Source of the DNA: Azonexus sp.
GTDB lineage: Bacteria; Pseudomonadota; Gammaproteobacteria; Burkholderiales; Rhodocyclaceae
Assembly: GCF_023150235.1 (NCBI RefSeq)
Contig: NZ_JAKLLH010000022.1
Span: 1-53,747, forward strand
Length of the DNA: 53,747 bases
Direction: 5' to 3'
The notes below the pieces were generated by a model. That model searched no databases, was not told where the DNA came from, and saw nothing but the letters and a program-made list of their open reading frames with translations. The first letter of the stretch is position 1. Every line of letters starts with the position of its first letter. This document shows positions 42,006-51,666 of the stretch, piece by piece. The position numbers were made by a program, and so were the translations under genes.

Positions 42006-43925
42006 TCATCGCGGACGGCGCAGTGTAACCTGCGTGCCGCCGCCAATCTTTGATGTAATCCGACATTCGCCGCCGATCCGTTCGGCGCGCTCGCGCATGA
42101 TTTTCAGTCCCACATGCCGATCCGACAAGACCTTGGCTTCGTTGACCGTATCGAACCCGACACCATCGTCTTCGACAACAATCTCGACACGCCCCTGGCT
42201 GCGATGCAGGCTGACCTGAACGTGGCTGGCCTGGGCGTGCTTGCGGATATTGGACAAGGACTCCTGCACGATGTGCATCATCTGTATCTCGTCCTCCGGC
42301 GCCAGGGGCATGCCGCCGCCCTGGCAGATGAACTCGCTGCTGATTCCGGTCTGGCGCTCGAACTTCTCCAGTGCCCCACGGATGGCCGACTCAAGATCGG
42401 CCTGATTCAGGCGGGTGCGAAAATGCAGCAGTAGCTCGCGCACGTAGTCGTAACTTTCCTGCACCCCTTCCCGCAACTGCCCGGCGATCTGCAAGGATTC
42501 GCGCAGATCCTCGTGACGCAGGGAGTCCTGCAGCAGTTGTACCTGGATGTTGAGAAAGGCCAGTCCCTGCGCAATCGAGTCGTGCAGCTCCTGCGCCAGC
42601 AGATTGCGCTCCTCGGAAACCGCGAGCTTCTTTTCCCTGGCCTTGAGACGCTGGGTCTCGATGGCACCGCCGAGGTGCTGGCCCAAGGTTTCCAGCAAAC
42701 GCACCTCCCGCTCCGACAACCCGGCCGGGCGTGAGAAATACAGGTTGAAGACGCCGAGCTGCTGCTTTTCGCAGACGATGTTGAAGGCGCTGGCGATGGA
42801 AAAACCTTCCCGCACACAAGTCATCATTTTCATCCCGACCGGAGGGTTGACCGTGTGAAAGGCAATCGGGATGCCGCTTTCGATCACCCCGCCGCATAGG
42901 CAATCGGCACAGTTCATTTCTCCTTCGCTGGCGATGAAATCATCGGACAACCCTTCGTGCGCGATGATGTAGAGCATCTCGGACTGGGGGTGATAGAGCC
43001 GGACGGCTGCGCCATTCGCTCCCAGCGCCCCGCGAATCCGGCTCAGGAATCCCTGGCAGAGGATTTCGAGCGGTGCCGGCTCGCTGAGGAAGGCGGTAAC
43101 CTCGTAGAGAATGCCGAGTTCGCGATTGCGCTCCGCCAGGCTGCGGGTTTCCGCCTCGACCCGTTGTTCCAGGGTGCCGTAAGCCTGCTGCAAATGCTCG
43201 GCCATGCGATTGAACCCGTCTGCCAGCCGCCCCAGTTCGTCGTTGCTATTGACCGGCAGGCGAACGGAAAGATCGTTGCCGGTCATGCGCTGCAAACCGG
43301 AATGCAGGATATTCACCGGACGGATGACCAGGCGAAAGAAAAAACTGATGAGCATCAGGGTGCCGGCAATCGAGAGCAGGACGAGAATCGCCTGCAAGGT
43401 ACGCAGCAGGCGGGTATCGCTGGCGTAGCTCTGTTCCATCGCCAGGACCAGGTAATTGATATTGCCGACGAAAGGTTCGAGCACCAGATCGTACTGGTCG
43501 CGCAGGGACTCCCTTCGCGTGCGCTCGGCTGACAGGAAAAGGGTAAGCAGCGGCCGCAATTGGGCATCCCAGGAGACCAGAAGCGCATCCAGTCGCTGCT
43601 TGACTTCGGCGTCACGCGGCTCGGCAAGGGGACGCGAGGGATCGCCGTGCCGCAGATCGGCGAATACCTGATCGAAACGCTGCAGTTCCAGCGCCAGTTC
43701 CTTGACGGCCCGCGGCGCGCTCTGATCGCCGAGAACCCGCGACATCAGGTAGCTGATACGGTAAAGACGCATCCGCTGGCTGCCAGCATCGTTGATGGCT
43801 GCGGCCACCCCTTCCAGTTGCCAGGAAATGGCCAGAGTGAGACCGACGGCCGCCGTTGCGACGACAAAAAAAGCAATCAGCGTACCGACAATCTTTCGCG
43901 ATAGATTTCCCGGTGGAAGCAGCAT
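42006..43925 (-). CDS. narX: nitrate/nitrite sensor histidine kinase NarX
   Basis: 639 residues. Two membrane helices (about 10-35 and 178-200) bracket a periplasmic sensor whose N-terminal segment (AINDAGSQRMRLYRISYLMSR, in parts) is a P-box-like ligand motif as in NarX/NarQ. A HAMP linker, a GAF-like domain with NCADCLCGG cysteines (about 335-345), a HisKA_3 domain with His448 in QELHDSIAQG, and a HATPase domain follow. The gene is separated from torD by 110 bp, so it may have its own promoter or read through. The ligand, nitrate or another oxyanion, is not certain. Confidence 0.9.
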   Translation of the reverse strand: MLLPPGNLSRKIVGTLIAFFVVATAAVGLTLAISWQLEGVAAAINDAGSQRMRLYRISYLMSRVLGDQSAPRAVKELALELQRFDQVFADLRHGDPSRPLAEPRDAEVKQRLDALLVSWDAQLRPLLTLFLSAERTRRESLRDQYDLVLEPFVGNINYLVLAMEQSYASDTRLLRTLQAILVLLSIAGTLMLISFFFRLVIRPVNILHSGLQRMTGNDLSVRLPVNSNDELGRLADGFNRMAEHLQQAYGTLEQRVEAETRSLAERNRELGILYEVTAFLSEPAPLEILCQGFLSRIRGALGANGAAVRLYHPQSEMLYIIAHEGLSDDFIASEGEMNCADCLCGGVIESGIPIAFHTVNPPVGMKMMTCVREGFSIASAFNIVCEKQQLGVFNLYFSRPAGLSEREVRLLETLGQHLGGAIETQRLKAREKKLAVSEERNLLAQELHDSIAQGLAFLNIQVQLLQDSLRHEDLRESLQIAGQLREGVQESYDYVRELLLHFRTRLNQADLESAIRGALEKFERQTGISSEFICQGGGMPLAPEDEIQMMHIVQESLSNIRKHAQASHVQVSLHRSQGRVEIVVEDDGVGFDTVNEAKVLSDRHVGLKIMRERAERIGGECRITSKIGGGTQVTLRRPR

Positions 43926-44035
43926 CTTGGCAGGCCCGGCAACAAGAAAACGCGAACCTTAGTCCGGTCGGGTGCAAAAATGCAAGCGGGTAGAACAAGA
44001 AATTCCCACAACATGCAACGTGCCGTGCCGGCGGG

Positions 44036-44770
44036 CTACCAGCCCGGTGCCCGCCCACCGGGCATGAAGTGAAGCGGTGTCGTTTCCGTTCGATGCCGGG
44101 TCGCCTTGGCCTCGATACGCGCCCGCAGCACCTCGGGTGCCGCCCTGGGCATGGCGGACAAGTCGCCGAGGCAATGGCGAAAGGTCTCCAGCCAAGCCTC
44201 GGTCAGAACGGCGAGGGCGGGATAAAAGGCCGTTTCGGCATGGCGAGCAACGCCGGCGGCGAAATCGGGAAACCAGTAGCCGGCATGCTCGTCGACAAAG
44301 CACGCCAGCTCCGCCGCCCTGCCCCTCCCGGGATGCGGGTAACGCAAGCGATGCACGAGATAGTCGAACTGCGTCACGAGGTGATCATCGAAGTCATGCG
44401 GCGTTCGCCGGGCCAAACCGGCTGCCGCGTACAGCGCGCGCAACTCGAACATCGGCCAGGCACAGGCAAGGTGATCGTCGGATAGATACACCGATTCGCA
44501 GGGTGAAACACCGTAGCGATGATTGAGGTAGATCGCCGCATAGTCCGCCGCCAGCCGGTCGAGTCCGGCCGGATCGGTGGGCAAGAATTCGACTGCCGCC
44601 GCCATCTGCTCGCTGGCGGGCTCGGGCTGCAAGGCCAGGCCACTGGGGAATTTTTCGCTTTTCAGCAGTCCGACCGTGGCAGCATCGATTTCGCACCGGT
44701 GTAGCCGCGCCAGTTGTTCGAGATCGTCGGCCAGGGCGGCAAAAAGGCTCGCCAGTCCGCTATCGCTCAT
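44036..44770 (-). CDS. TorD/DmsD-family chaperone
   Basis: 244 residues, all-helical TorD fold, with the DDHLVTQFDYLVHRL-type and FYPALAVLTEAWLE segments typical of the family. Such chaperones bind the Tat signal and help insert the molybdenum cofactor of the cognate reductase, here the molybdopterin protein at 45437. It overlaps the ferredoxin gene by 11 bp. The start at 44770 is the first plausible Met; an upstream frame to 44803 has no family likeness. Confidence 0.87.
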   Translation of the reverse strand: MSDSGLASLFAALADDLEQLARLHRCEIDAATVGLLKSEKFPSGLALQPEPASEQMAAAVEFLPTDPAGLDRLAADYAAIYLNHRYGVSPCESVYLSDDHLACAWPMFELRALYAAAGLARRTPHDFDDHLVTQFDYLVHRLRYPHPGRGRAAELACFVDEHAGYWFPDFAAGVARHAETAFYPALAVLTEAWLETFRHCLGDLSAMPRAAPEVLRARIEAKATRHRTETTPLHFMPGGRAPGW

Positions 44771-45437
44771 CGACCCGCCCCTTGCGGTGCGCCACGAAGG
44801 CAATCGATGGCCCGGTCAATTCCGGATTGGCCATGTGTCGCACCTGCCTGACCGGCTTTTCGCCAGGGCCGACCGCCGTCGTCGGCCAGCGTCCCTGCCA
44901 GAGATCCTCGATCGGCCCGATATCCAGCACCCGCATCATGCAGGCCATCACGCAATAGGGTTTGCGCCCCGCCTCCAGTTCGTCGATACACATATTGCAT
45001 TTCTTGACCACCCATTCCTGCGGATCCCACTGCGGTGCGCCGTAGGGGCAGGCAGCCTCGCATTTGCGGCAGCCGATGCACAGGCTGGAGTCGATATCGA
45101 CAACGCCGTTATCGCCCCGTTTCCAGATTGCACCGGTGGGGCAGGTGGGCAGGCAGGCGGGCTCGGCACAGTGATTGCAGGCCATGTTGATCTTGTAGGC
45201 ATAGACATCCGGAAAGCGCCCCCCTTCGATCGGCAGCACCCGCCGGAAGCGCGGCCCCGGCGGCAAGCCATTTTTGTCCTTGCAGGCAATTTCGCAGGCG
45301 CGACAGCCAATGCAATCGACGTTGTGATGAACGAAGCCGAGTTGTCTGGCCGGCCTGGCGGCCTGCTCCGTTTGCCGCAACTTGCGCTCGAGGGCCGCCT
45401 TCAACTCGTCGTGATCGATCTTTCGGTTGCGCGCCAT
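44760..45437 (-). CDS. four-cluster [4Fe-4S] electron-transfer subunit (DmsB-like)
   Basis: 225 residues with 16 cluster cysteines in four groups: CIGCRACEIAC, CNHCAEPACLPTC, CIGCRKCEAAC and CNMC-x11-CVMAC. This is the DmsB/NrfC type that passes electrons to the molybdenum subunit. There is no Tat signal, so it probably leaves the cell bound to its partner. It starts on the last base of the reductase stop codon (TAATG). Confidence 0.92.
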   Translation of the reverse strand: MARNRKIDHDELKAALERKLRQTEQAARPARQLGFVHHNVDCIGCRACEIACKDKNGLPPGPRFRRVLPIEGGRFPDVYAYKINMACNHCAEPACLPTCPTGAIWKRGDNGVVDIDSSLCIGCRKCEAACPYGAPQWDPQEWVVKKCNMCIDELEAGRKPYCVMACMMRVLDIGPIEDLWQGRWPTTAVGPGEKPVRQVRHMANPELTGPSIAFVAHRKGRVDER

Positions 45438-48061
45438 TATTTGTCCCGCCGGAAGATGCTGGCCCGCGAGGTGGCCTCGCTCTCCCAACCCGGTCGATGC
45501 CTGAGCGTGGTTTTCTTGAAATCGACCAGCAGGGTGTTGTAGGCAAAGGCACCTGCCGGGCTGGGTTGATCGAGGGTGAGAAAATCCGGGTTGCCGGCAC
45601 GGTCGCTACCATCCGCGGCCAGGTCCATCCAGGCGCCTTCGTGCAGCACAACGACGCCGGGCAGGCAGCGCTCGGTTGCGTATACCGGCACCACCACCCG
45701 GCCACGATCATTCCAGACCTCGACCAGATCGCCGGTCTTGACGCCCTTTTTTGCCGCATCGGCGGCGTTGACCGTGATTTCCTGCTGATAGGTCTCGCGC
45801 AGCCAGGGAATGTTGTGAAAAATCGAGTGCGTCCGCCAGCGCGGGTGCGGCGTGACCATGTGAAAAGGATATTGCCGGGCCTTTGCGTGGTTGAGCGACT
45901 CGAAGGGCTCGATCCACTTGGGGATTGCCGGAATCGGATAGCCGTACTGCGTTTTCGTCCAGTCGCGAACGGTGGCCAGGGTCGTCGACAAAATCTCGAT
46001 CTTGCCCGAGGGCGTCGGGAAAGGCTTGCCGTCGCGGATCTGCGCCTCGAAAGCGACATGCGGCCGGGGTAGCTCGAATTTATAAACGCCATATTTCTTG
46101 AAATCGGCCCAGCTCATGCTCACCCCCTGGCGCTTTTGTACCTTATCCCGCCACCAGTCGACGAGATAGGCTTCGTCGGTCGCGGCGTTATCGTGAAAAT
46201 AGCGCCGTTCCGCCTTCGGGTTATAGCGCTTGCCAAAACCATTGAGGCCGGGATCGAGTTGTTCCAGGCGGTAGGCCAGTTCGGTAAAAACCTGGAAATC
46301 GGTCTTCGCTTCGCCAAGCGGCGGAATGACCTGCGGTCGGTGGATGTAGTAATGCCCCTTGTACCAGGGCAAGGCAACGTCATGGCGCTCGAAATGCGTG
46401 GCGATGGGGAAAAGCACATCGGCCCACAAACCGGAGGGAGTGATGGTCGAATCCATGCAGACCACGAGGTCGAGTTTCCCGATTGCCGCAATTTGTTTGT
46501 TGATGTGCGTGAGTTGGTTGAACCAGTCCGAGCCGTGCCAGAAAATCGCCCGGATGTTGGGAATCACCCCGTCGAACTTGTCCGCACGCGGCCACAAGCC
46601 GAGCTCCTCGCGCTTTACCTCCGGATAATTCAGGACGCAATGCGCCCAGCGGTCGGACTTGATCGAAGCCCACCACAGATTGGCGTATTCATCGTGCGGA
46701 TAAGCCACCGATTCCGGGTGCCAGCCCTTGCCGACGCCTTCGGCGCAACCGCCGAGGACGCCGATGTTGCCGGTCATCGCCTGCACGGCGGCGGCCATCC
46801 GGTTGTACTGCTCGCCATGGCTGGCCCGCCCCGGCGCCCAGCTGGCCTTGAGTGCGGCCGGTTTGGTGGTGGCATACAGCTCGGCCAGTTTCTTGATGTC
46901 GGCAGCCGAGACGCCGCAGATGGACGCGGCCCACTCCGGCGTTTTCGGCGTCTGGTCATACCGGCCGAGGATGTAATCCTTGAAATTCTCCTGGTCCTTG
47001 AGATGCTCGGGGGTTGTCCCGGCGTCCATCCCCTGGCAGAAGCGGTCGATGAACGGCTGGTCCTGCCAGTGATTGGCGAAGATGTGGTGCGCCATGCCGG
47101 CCAGCATCGCGGCATCGGTATTGGGCTTGATCGGAATCCACCAAGCGTCGTAGGCCGCCGCCGAATCGGTGTACTGCGGGTCGACGACGACGAACTTGCA
47201 GCCGCGCTGCTTGGCCAGCCGCATGTAGTAGAAGGTATTGCCGCCGTGGAAGGTGTAAGCCGGGTTCCAGCCCCACATGATGATCAGTTTGCTGTGCGCG
47301 AAAGCATCGTCCTCGTTGCCGTCGGTAATCGTGCCGAAGGTCGTCCGCGAGCTGAAGGTCGTCCCCTGGTAGCTCGGCACCGACCAGGAATTGGTACGGC
47401 AGCCGAACATCCCGAGAAAGCGCGCGAGCAGGCCCTCGATCTGGTCCGACTTGTGCAGCACGCCATAGGACGAGCCGGCATAGGCTTGGTCGAGAATCGC
47501 CGTCGGCCCGTAGTCGCGCTTCAGCTCGACCATCTTGCGCGCCACGTAATCGAGTGCCTCGTCCCAGGAAACGCGCTTGAACTTGCCTTCGCCGCGCTCG
47601 CCGACCCGCAGCATCGGATACAGCAGGCGATCCGGTGAATACAGCCGGGTACGGTAGGAACGGCCGCGCAAGCAGGCGCGCAACTGCGGCACCTGCTCGC
47701 TCTCGAAACCGAACTTGCCGCCTTCCTGGTAACGCCCGTCGTCGGTCGACAGGCGGACGATCACATCGCCCTTCTTGTGCGCCACCAACATGTGGCGCGA
47801 GCCGCAATTGTGGTCGCAGGAAGTGACCACCGTCGTCAGCTCGTCGTCCTTCGGGTAAGGCTCGTAGGCAAAGGCCTGCGCCTGGCCGGTGTTGGCGGAG
47901 AATTCAAGCAGGCTGCCGGCGGAAGCCAGGGAGGCGCCGGCAGCCAGCGTCTTCAGGAAATTGCGCCGCGCCGGATTGAGCCGGGCCAGCCATTGCTGCG
48001 CGGGCAAGGGGTCGCACGGTTCATCGCGGTCCGCCGCCTGCGTCGGTTCTTGCCGGGTCAT
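45437..48061 (-). CDS. Tat-exported molybdopterin oxidoreductase, DMSO-reductase family
   Basis: 874 residues with a twin-arginine motif RRNFLK (32-37) and a hydrophobic stretch, so it is periplasmic. The N-terminal Fe-S motif is C82-x3-C86-x3-H90-x39-C130, with His at the third ligand, where DmsA has Cys. The rest of the DMSO reductase fold is present, including a GERGEGKFKRVSWDEAL segment and a C-terminal molydopterin-binding domain. A Ser in the SVPSYQGTT segment is the likely Mo ligand. Substrate is unknown; DMSO, TMAO, selenate, chlorate or another oxyanion are all possible. Confidence 0.88.
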   Translation of the reverse strand: MTRQEPTQAADRDEPCDPLPAQQWLARLNPARRNFLKTLAAGASLASAGSLLEFSANTGQAQAFAYEPYPKDDELTTVVTSCDHNCGSRHMLVAHKKGDVIVRLSTDDGRYQEGGKFGFESEQVPQLRACLRGRSYRTRLYSPDRLLYPMLRVGERGEGKFKRVSWDEALDYVARKMVELKRDYGPTAILDQAYAGSSYGVLHKSDQIEGLLARFLGMFGCRTNSWSVPSYQGTTFSSRTTFGTITDGNEDDAFAHSKLIIMWGWNPAYTFHGGNTFYYMRLAKQRGCKFVVVDPQYTDSAAAYDAWWIPIKPNTDAAMLAGMAHHIFANHWQDQPFIDRFCQGMDAGTTPEHLKDQENFKDYILGRYDQTPKTPEWAASICGVSAADIKKLAELYATTKPAALKASWAPGRASHGEQYNRMAAAVQAMTGNIGVLGGCAEGVGKGWHPESVAYPHDEYANLWWASIKSDRWAHCVLNYPEVKREELGLWPRADKFDGVIPNIRAIFWHGSDWFNQLTHINKQIAAIGKLDLVVCMDSTITPSGLWADVLFPIATHFERHDVALPWYKGHYYIHRPQVIPPLGEAKTDFQVFTELAYRLEQLDPGLNGFGKRYNPKAERRYFHDNAATDEAYLVDWWRDKVQKRQGVSMSWADFKKYGVYKFELPRPHVAFEAQIRDGKPFPTPSGKIEILSTTLATVRDWTKTQYGYPIPAIPKWIEPFESLNHAKARQYPFHMVTPHPRWRTHSIFHNIPWLRETYQQEITVNAADAAKKGVKTGDLVEVWNDRGRVVVPVYATERCLPGVVVLHEGAWMDLAADGSDRAGNPDFLTLDQPSPAGAFAYNTLLVDFKKTTLRHRPGWESEATSRASIFRRDK

Positions 48062-48897
48062 GGTTTTTGCCTTGATTCACGGTCGACCGTGGGTGGAGGC
48101 AAAAAACGGGCCTCGGACTCGGTCGCCCGGTCTTTTGCCCAGGCGGGCAGCGAGGATTCGCTGCCCGGCCAGGGATGACGGGGATAGGGATAGGAAAGGC
48201 GATACCAGGCTCGACCACCGTGACAGCCATGGCAAATCTCGCTGTCCTTCGCCGCCGCTGCCTCGATGGCCTCGGCCTTGAGGTAATTGACCCGGTGACG
48301 CACGCTGCGAATGCTTGCATGGCAACTCAGGCAGGAATCGCCGAAAGCAGCCTTGACCTCCGGCCACGGCCCCGGCAAGCCCATTTGTTCCGGATTCAGC
48401 CGACCGTGACACTTGAGACAAGTGCTCTCGACGTCGACCTGCTTGCGCAGGCTCCCCTGGCGTATCGCCGTTGCCGATGTTCCCGGAGCCTCATCGCGCG
48501 GCTCGTGGCCGACATGGCAGGTGTTGCAGCGCAGGTCCATCAACTCGCGCGCCAAGGGTGTTACCAGGTGGCGACGATGGAAGGTTTCCTGCTCGCCGGC
48601 ATAGGTCGATACCTCCTGATAGGCGGCGCGACGAGCCTGCGCGGGCAAGCCCGCCGGCGATTTCTCACGCACGCGGTCAAGCAGCACCTCACGATGGCAA
48701 ACCAGGCAATCCTCGTCCCGTGCCTGCAGGATCGCCGGGGCGAAATGAATGGGGTCGTAAGTTGCCCGCCAGAGATCGTGCGACCCGTCGCCTTCCCGGT
48801 TGGCCTGCCAGAGCTGCCACAGGGCGAACGGCAGGCCAAGGAGGAGTGCCGCCCGAAACAACTGCCGCAGCCGTGACGGGAAAAAGCGGAAAGGCAC
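48058..48897 (-). CDS. membrane-anchored pentaheme cytochrome c
   Basis: 279 residues with an N-terminal membrane anchor (about 10-32) and five CxxCH heme motifs (64, 124, 160, 189 and 222). It probably takes electrons from the quinol pool and replaces the DmsC-type quinol anchor that is missing here. The proteins of the NapC/NrfH family have four hemes; the fifth and the spacing suggest a different lineage. It is the first gene of the reductase operon and overlaps it by 4 bp (ATGA). Confidence 0.88.
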   Translation of the reverse strand: MPFRFFPSRLRQLFRAALLLGLPFALWQLWQANREGDGSHDLWRATYDPIHFAPAILQARDEDCLVCHREVLLDRVREKSPAGLPAQARRAAYQEVSTYAGEQETFHRRHLVTPLARELMDLRCNTCHVGHEPRDEAPGTSATAIRQGSLRKQVDVESTCLKCHGRLNPEQMGLPGPWPEVKAAFGDSCLSCHASIRSVRHRVNYLKAEAIEAAAAKDSEICHGCHGGRAWYRLSYPYPRHPWPGSESSLPAWAKDRATESEARFLPPPTVDRESRQKP

Positions 48898-48945
48898 GGG
48901 GCGCGGTGGCGGAAGAGGAGGAATATTGATCGCTGGCGGCGAATT

Positions 48946-49794
48946 TTAGCGGGCAAGCGGCCGCGCTGGATCGGCGCACCATTCGCTCCATGAACCCGGA
49001 TAAAGGCGCGACCCGGGCAGGCCGGCAATATCCATCGCCAGGAGATTGAGACAGGCCGAAACGCCGGAACCACACTGATGCACTACCTGCGCCGGCGCCT
49101 TGCCGGCAAGCAAGGCCAGCCATTCGCCGCGCAACTCGGCAGCGGATTTGAAACGACCGTCGGCTTGCAGGTTGTCTTTGAAGCAGCGATTACGCGCACC
49201 GGGAATGTGACCGCCGACAGGGTCGATGGTCTCGTTCTCGCCGCGATAGCGATCCGGAGCACGCGCATCGATCAGGCACATATCCACGGTCAACAGGTTT
49301 TTTTGCACAAAATCGGCGTCGACCGTGGCATTCGCCCGGAGCGAGGGCTGCCATGCCCCACCCGGCACCGGCGGCAATGGCGTCGCCGTTTCCAGTTTGC
49401 CACCGCTGGCCAGCCAGGCCGACCAGCCCCCATCGAGCAAGGCAACCGCTTCGTGGCCGAGGTAACGCAACAGCCACCACAAACGCCCGGCGATCATGCC
49501 CTGGGCGTCGTCATAGACCACGACCTGCGTCGTCGTTTTCAGTCCCAGGGCCACCATTCGTGCCGCGAAAAGTGCGGGCTCGGGCAAGGGATGGCGTCCG
49601 TTACGACCGTTCAAGGCCCCCGAAAGATCGCGGTCGCAATGCAGGAAATGCGCCCCCGGCAAGTGGCCTTCGGCGTAGACACGCTCACCGTGGGCAGGAT
49701 CGGCCAACTGGTGACGGACATCGATCAACAGCCAGTCCGGGTCGTCCAGATGCGCCGCCAGGGTAGCGGGATCGACGATGGTGGAATAGCTCAC
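48946..49794 (-). CDS. sulfurtransferase (rhodanese, SseA/TST type)
   Basis: 282 residues with two rhodanese domains. The N-terminal one (about 6-130) is inactive, and the C-terminal one carries the active-site loop CGSGVS (Cys about 241), which is the mercaptopyruvate sulfurtransferase type. It ends 48 nt before the cytochrome start on the same strand, so the reductase operon may start at its promoter or read through from it. It overlaps the STAS-like gene by 4 bp. Confidence 0.9.
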   Translation of the reverse strand: MSYSTIVDPATLAAHLDDPDWLLIDVRHQLADPAHGERVYAEGHLPGAHFLHCDRDLSGALNGRNGRHPLPEPALFAARMVALGLKTTTQVVVYDDAQGMIAGRLWWLLRYLGHEAVALLDGGWSAWLASGGKLETATPLPPVPGGAWQPSLRANATVDADFVQKNLLTVDMCLIDARAPDRYRGENETIDPVGGHIPGARNRCFKDNLQADGRFKSAAELRGEWLALLAGKAPAQVVHQCGSGVSACLNLLAMDIAGLPGSRLYPGSWSEWCADPARPLAR

Positions 49795-50144
49795 GCCACC
49801 TCCGCTTCAAGCCAGTTCCGGGCATCGCCGGCATCGGCGAAGACTTCGACATCGGCATTGACGAAGGTCTGCGACAGCCACGCACTCCAGGTCACCCACT
49901 GGCTATCGGTAACCACGGCCACCCGTTTGAAATCGTTGGCATGCGCACGCGAAAACCTGAGCTCTTCCCACGCAACGTCAAGCGTCAAGCCCGCCATCTG
50001 GCTGAGGTCGAAGAACAGGTCCACCGGCCCCTCGAACTGGATTTTGTAATTGACGACTTCTTCGAATTCCTTGTAATCGGCCAGCGTGAACTCGCCGAAA
50101 ACGGCCACATTGACGCGATTTTGCTGATGGTCGATGACGATCAT
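49791..50144 (-). CDS. STAS/SpoIIAA-like protein
   Basis: 117 residues with the SpoIIAA-like fold of DUF3478 proteins: VNVAVFGEFTLADYKEFEEVV, then VDLFFDLSQMAGLT and RVAVVTDSQW. No phosphorylatable Ser in the usual anti-anti-sigma place is obvious. Such proteins are sometimes lipid- or membrane-associated; role unknown. The 4-bp overlap with the sulfurtransferase gene suggests co-translation. Confidence 0.82.
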   Translation of the reverse strand: MIVIDHQQNRVNVAVFGEFTLADYKEFEEVVNYKIQFEGPVDLFFDLSQMAGLTLDVAWEELRFSRAHANDFKRVAVVTDSQWVTWSAWLSQTFVNADVEVFADAGDARNWLEAEVA

Positions 50145-50319
50145 GATCCGCTCCTGGTTGTTGTTCCATCGCCGCCACCGCCGGCGGCGACGGGCATTCG
50201 GGAATTATCTTAATCCCCCGCGCGCCCGCTGGCACGCACGACGCGCCGGCGCGGGCCACGGAAAGCCGCCGGCAGACAGGCGGCGCGGCGGCAAGGCGGC
50301 CGAGCCGCACTTCCGGCAG

Positions 50320-50775
50320 TCAGACCGCCGGCGCCTCGCCCTCTCCCGGCCAGTTCTTGATATAGCTCTTGAGCATGCGATTCTCGAAACTCTGCTCTTC
50401 CAGCACCGCCTTGGCCACGTCGAGAAAGGAAATAACCCCTTGCAGGGTCTCGCCATCCATCACCGGCAGGTAACGCGAGTGCCGGTCGATCATCAGGCGA
50501 CGCAGTTCGTTGGCTTCCATCTCGGGGAAAGCGGTGACCGGATCGGCGACCATCACTTCGCCGACCTGGATTTCCTCCGGTGCTCGCTCATGCCGGTGCA
50601 AGGCCTGGAGGATTTCGCGGAAAGTCAGCATGCCGACCATTTTTCCATCCTGCATCACGACCAGCGAACCAGCATCCAGCTCGGCCATCATGTCGATGGC
50701 CGATGCCAGGCTATGCTCGGGTGCCGTGGTATATAGCGTGCCCCCCTTCAGGCGGACGATTTCGCGAACCTGCAT
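50320..50775 (-). CDS. CBS-domain pair protein
   Basis: 151 residues made of two CBS motifs (about 8-65 and 73-130) with no attached enzyme domain. CBS pairs bind adenosyl ligands such as AMP, ATP or SAM and act as energy sensors. The start at 50775 has GGAGAG about 6 nt upstream; the longer frame to 50949 is a spurious extension. It is divergent from the BI-1/YccA gene. Confidence 0.87.
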   Translation of the reverse strand: MQVREIVRLKGGTLYTTAPEHSLASAIDMMAELDAGSLVVMQDGKMVGMLTFREILQALHRHERAPEEIQVGEVMVADPVTAFPEMEANELRRLMIDRHSRYLPVMDGETLQGVISFLDVAKAVLEEQSFENRMLKSYIKNWPGEGEAPAV

Positions 50776-50947
50776 CAGACTCTCCAGCGGGAAATGATTG
50801 GCAATGGCGTTGCATCTTAGTGCATCGGGCATGAATGCGAAAGACCGGCCAGGAGAGCAAGGAAAAGACGGCGCCGGGGCAAGGCATTGCAACCAAAACC
50901 GGGCTCCGCTAGTCTTACAGGCCAAATGGCCACCTGGAGACGCTTCC

Positions 50948-51640
50948 ATGAACTACGACCTCAGTCCCGCAACCGCTTCCGGCGCAAGTCTGTCGCCAAC
51001 GCAGAACCGGGTATTGCGCAACACCTACCTGCTGCTCGCCCTCTCGATGCTGCCGACCGTGGCCGGTGCGCTGCTCGGCATCCAGATCGGCTTTTCCTTC
51101 TTCGCCGGCAGTCCCTTCATCGGTTTTCTGGTCTTCCTCGGTGTCGCGATGGGCTTCATGTACGGCATCGAACGAAACAAGAACAGCGGACTGGGCATTG
51201 CGCTACTGCTGGCGTTCACCTTCTTCATGGGCCTCATGCTGTCACGCCTGTTGCAACTGGCCCTCGGCTTCAGCAACGGCGGCTCGATGATCGCCCTCGC
51301 CGCGGGCGGTACCGGCGCCATTTTCTTCACCATGGCCGGAATTGCCAGTGTCAGCAAGCGGGATTTCAGCAACATGGGGAAATTCCTCTTCGTCGGCCTG
51401 ATCCTTACCCTGCTCGCCGCCGTCGCCAACATCTTCTTCCAGATCCCCGCCCTGTCGCTGGCCATTTCCGCCGCCGTGGTCATGATCTTTTCCGCCTACA
51501 TCCTGTATGACATCAGCCGCATCATCCAGGGCGGAGAAGACAACTACATCAGCGCCACGCTGGCGGTGTATCTCGATGTCTACAATGTCTTCGCCAGTCT
51601 GTTGCAGCTGATCATGGCCTTCAGCGGCGAACGCGACTGA
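50948..51640 (+). CDS. Bax inhibitor-1/YccA family membrane protein
   Basis: 230 residues with seven predicted membrane helices and the BI-1 signature (YILYDISRIIQGGEDNYISATLAVYLDVYNVF, in parts). The pair of conserved Asp residues near the C-terminus supports a calcium-leak or pH-sensing channel fold. E. coli YccA modulates FtsH. It is monocistronic with a clear terminator (51667-51690). Confidence 0.92.
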   Translation: MNYDLSPATASGASLSPTQNRVLRNTYLLLALSMLPTVAGALLGIQIGFSFFAGSPFIGFLVFLGVAMGFMYGIERNKNSGLGIALLLAFTFFMGLMLSRLLQLALGFSNGGSMIALAAGGTGAIFFTMAGIASVSKRDFSNMGKFLFVGLILTLLAAVANIFFQIPALSLAISAAVVMIFSAYILYDISRIIQGGEDNYISATLAVYLDVYNVFASLLQLIMAFSGERD

Positions 51641-51666
51641 CGCCCCACCCCACGCGGCATCGCCAA

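Noticed and set aside
46136-47638. Long plus-strand frame antisense to the molybdopterin oxidoreductase
   Set aside because: Shadow frame; no domain, while the opposite strand is a clear reductase.
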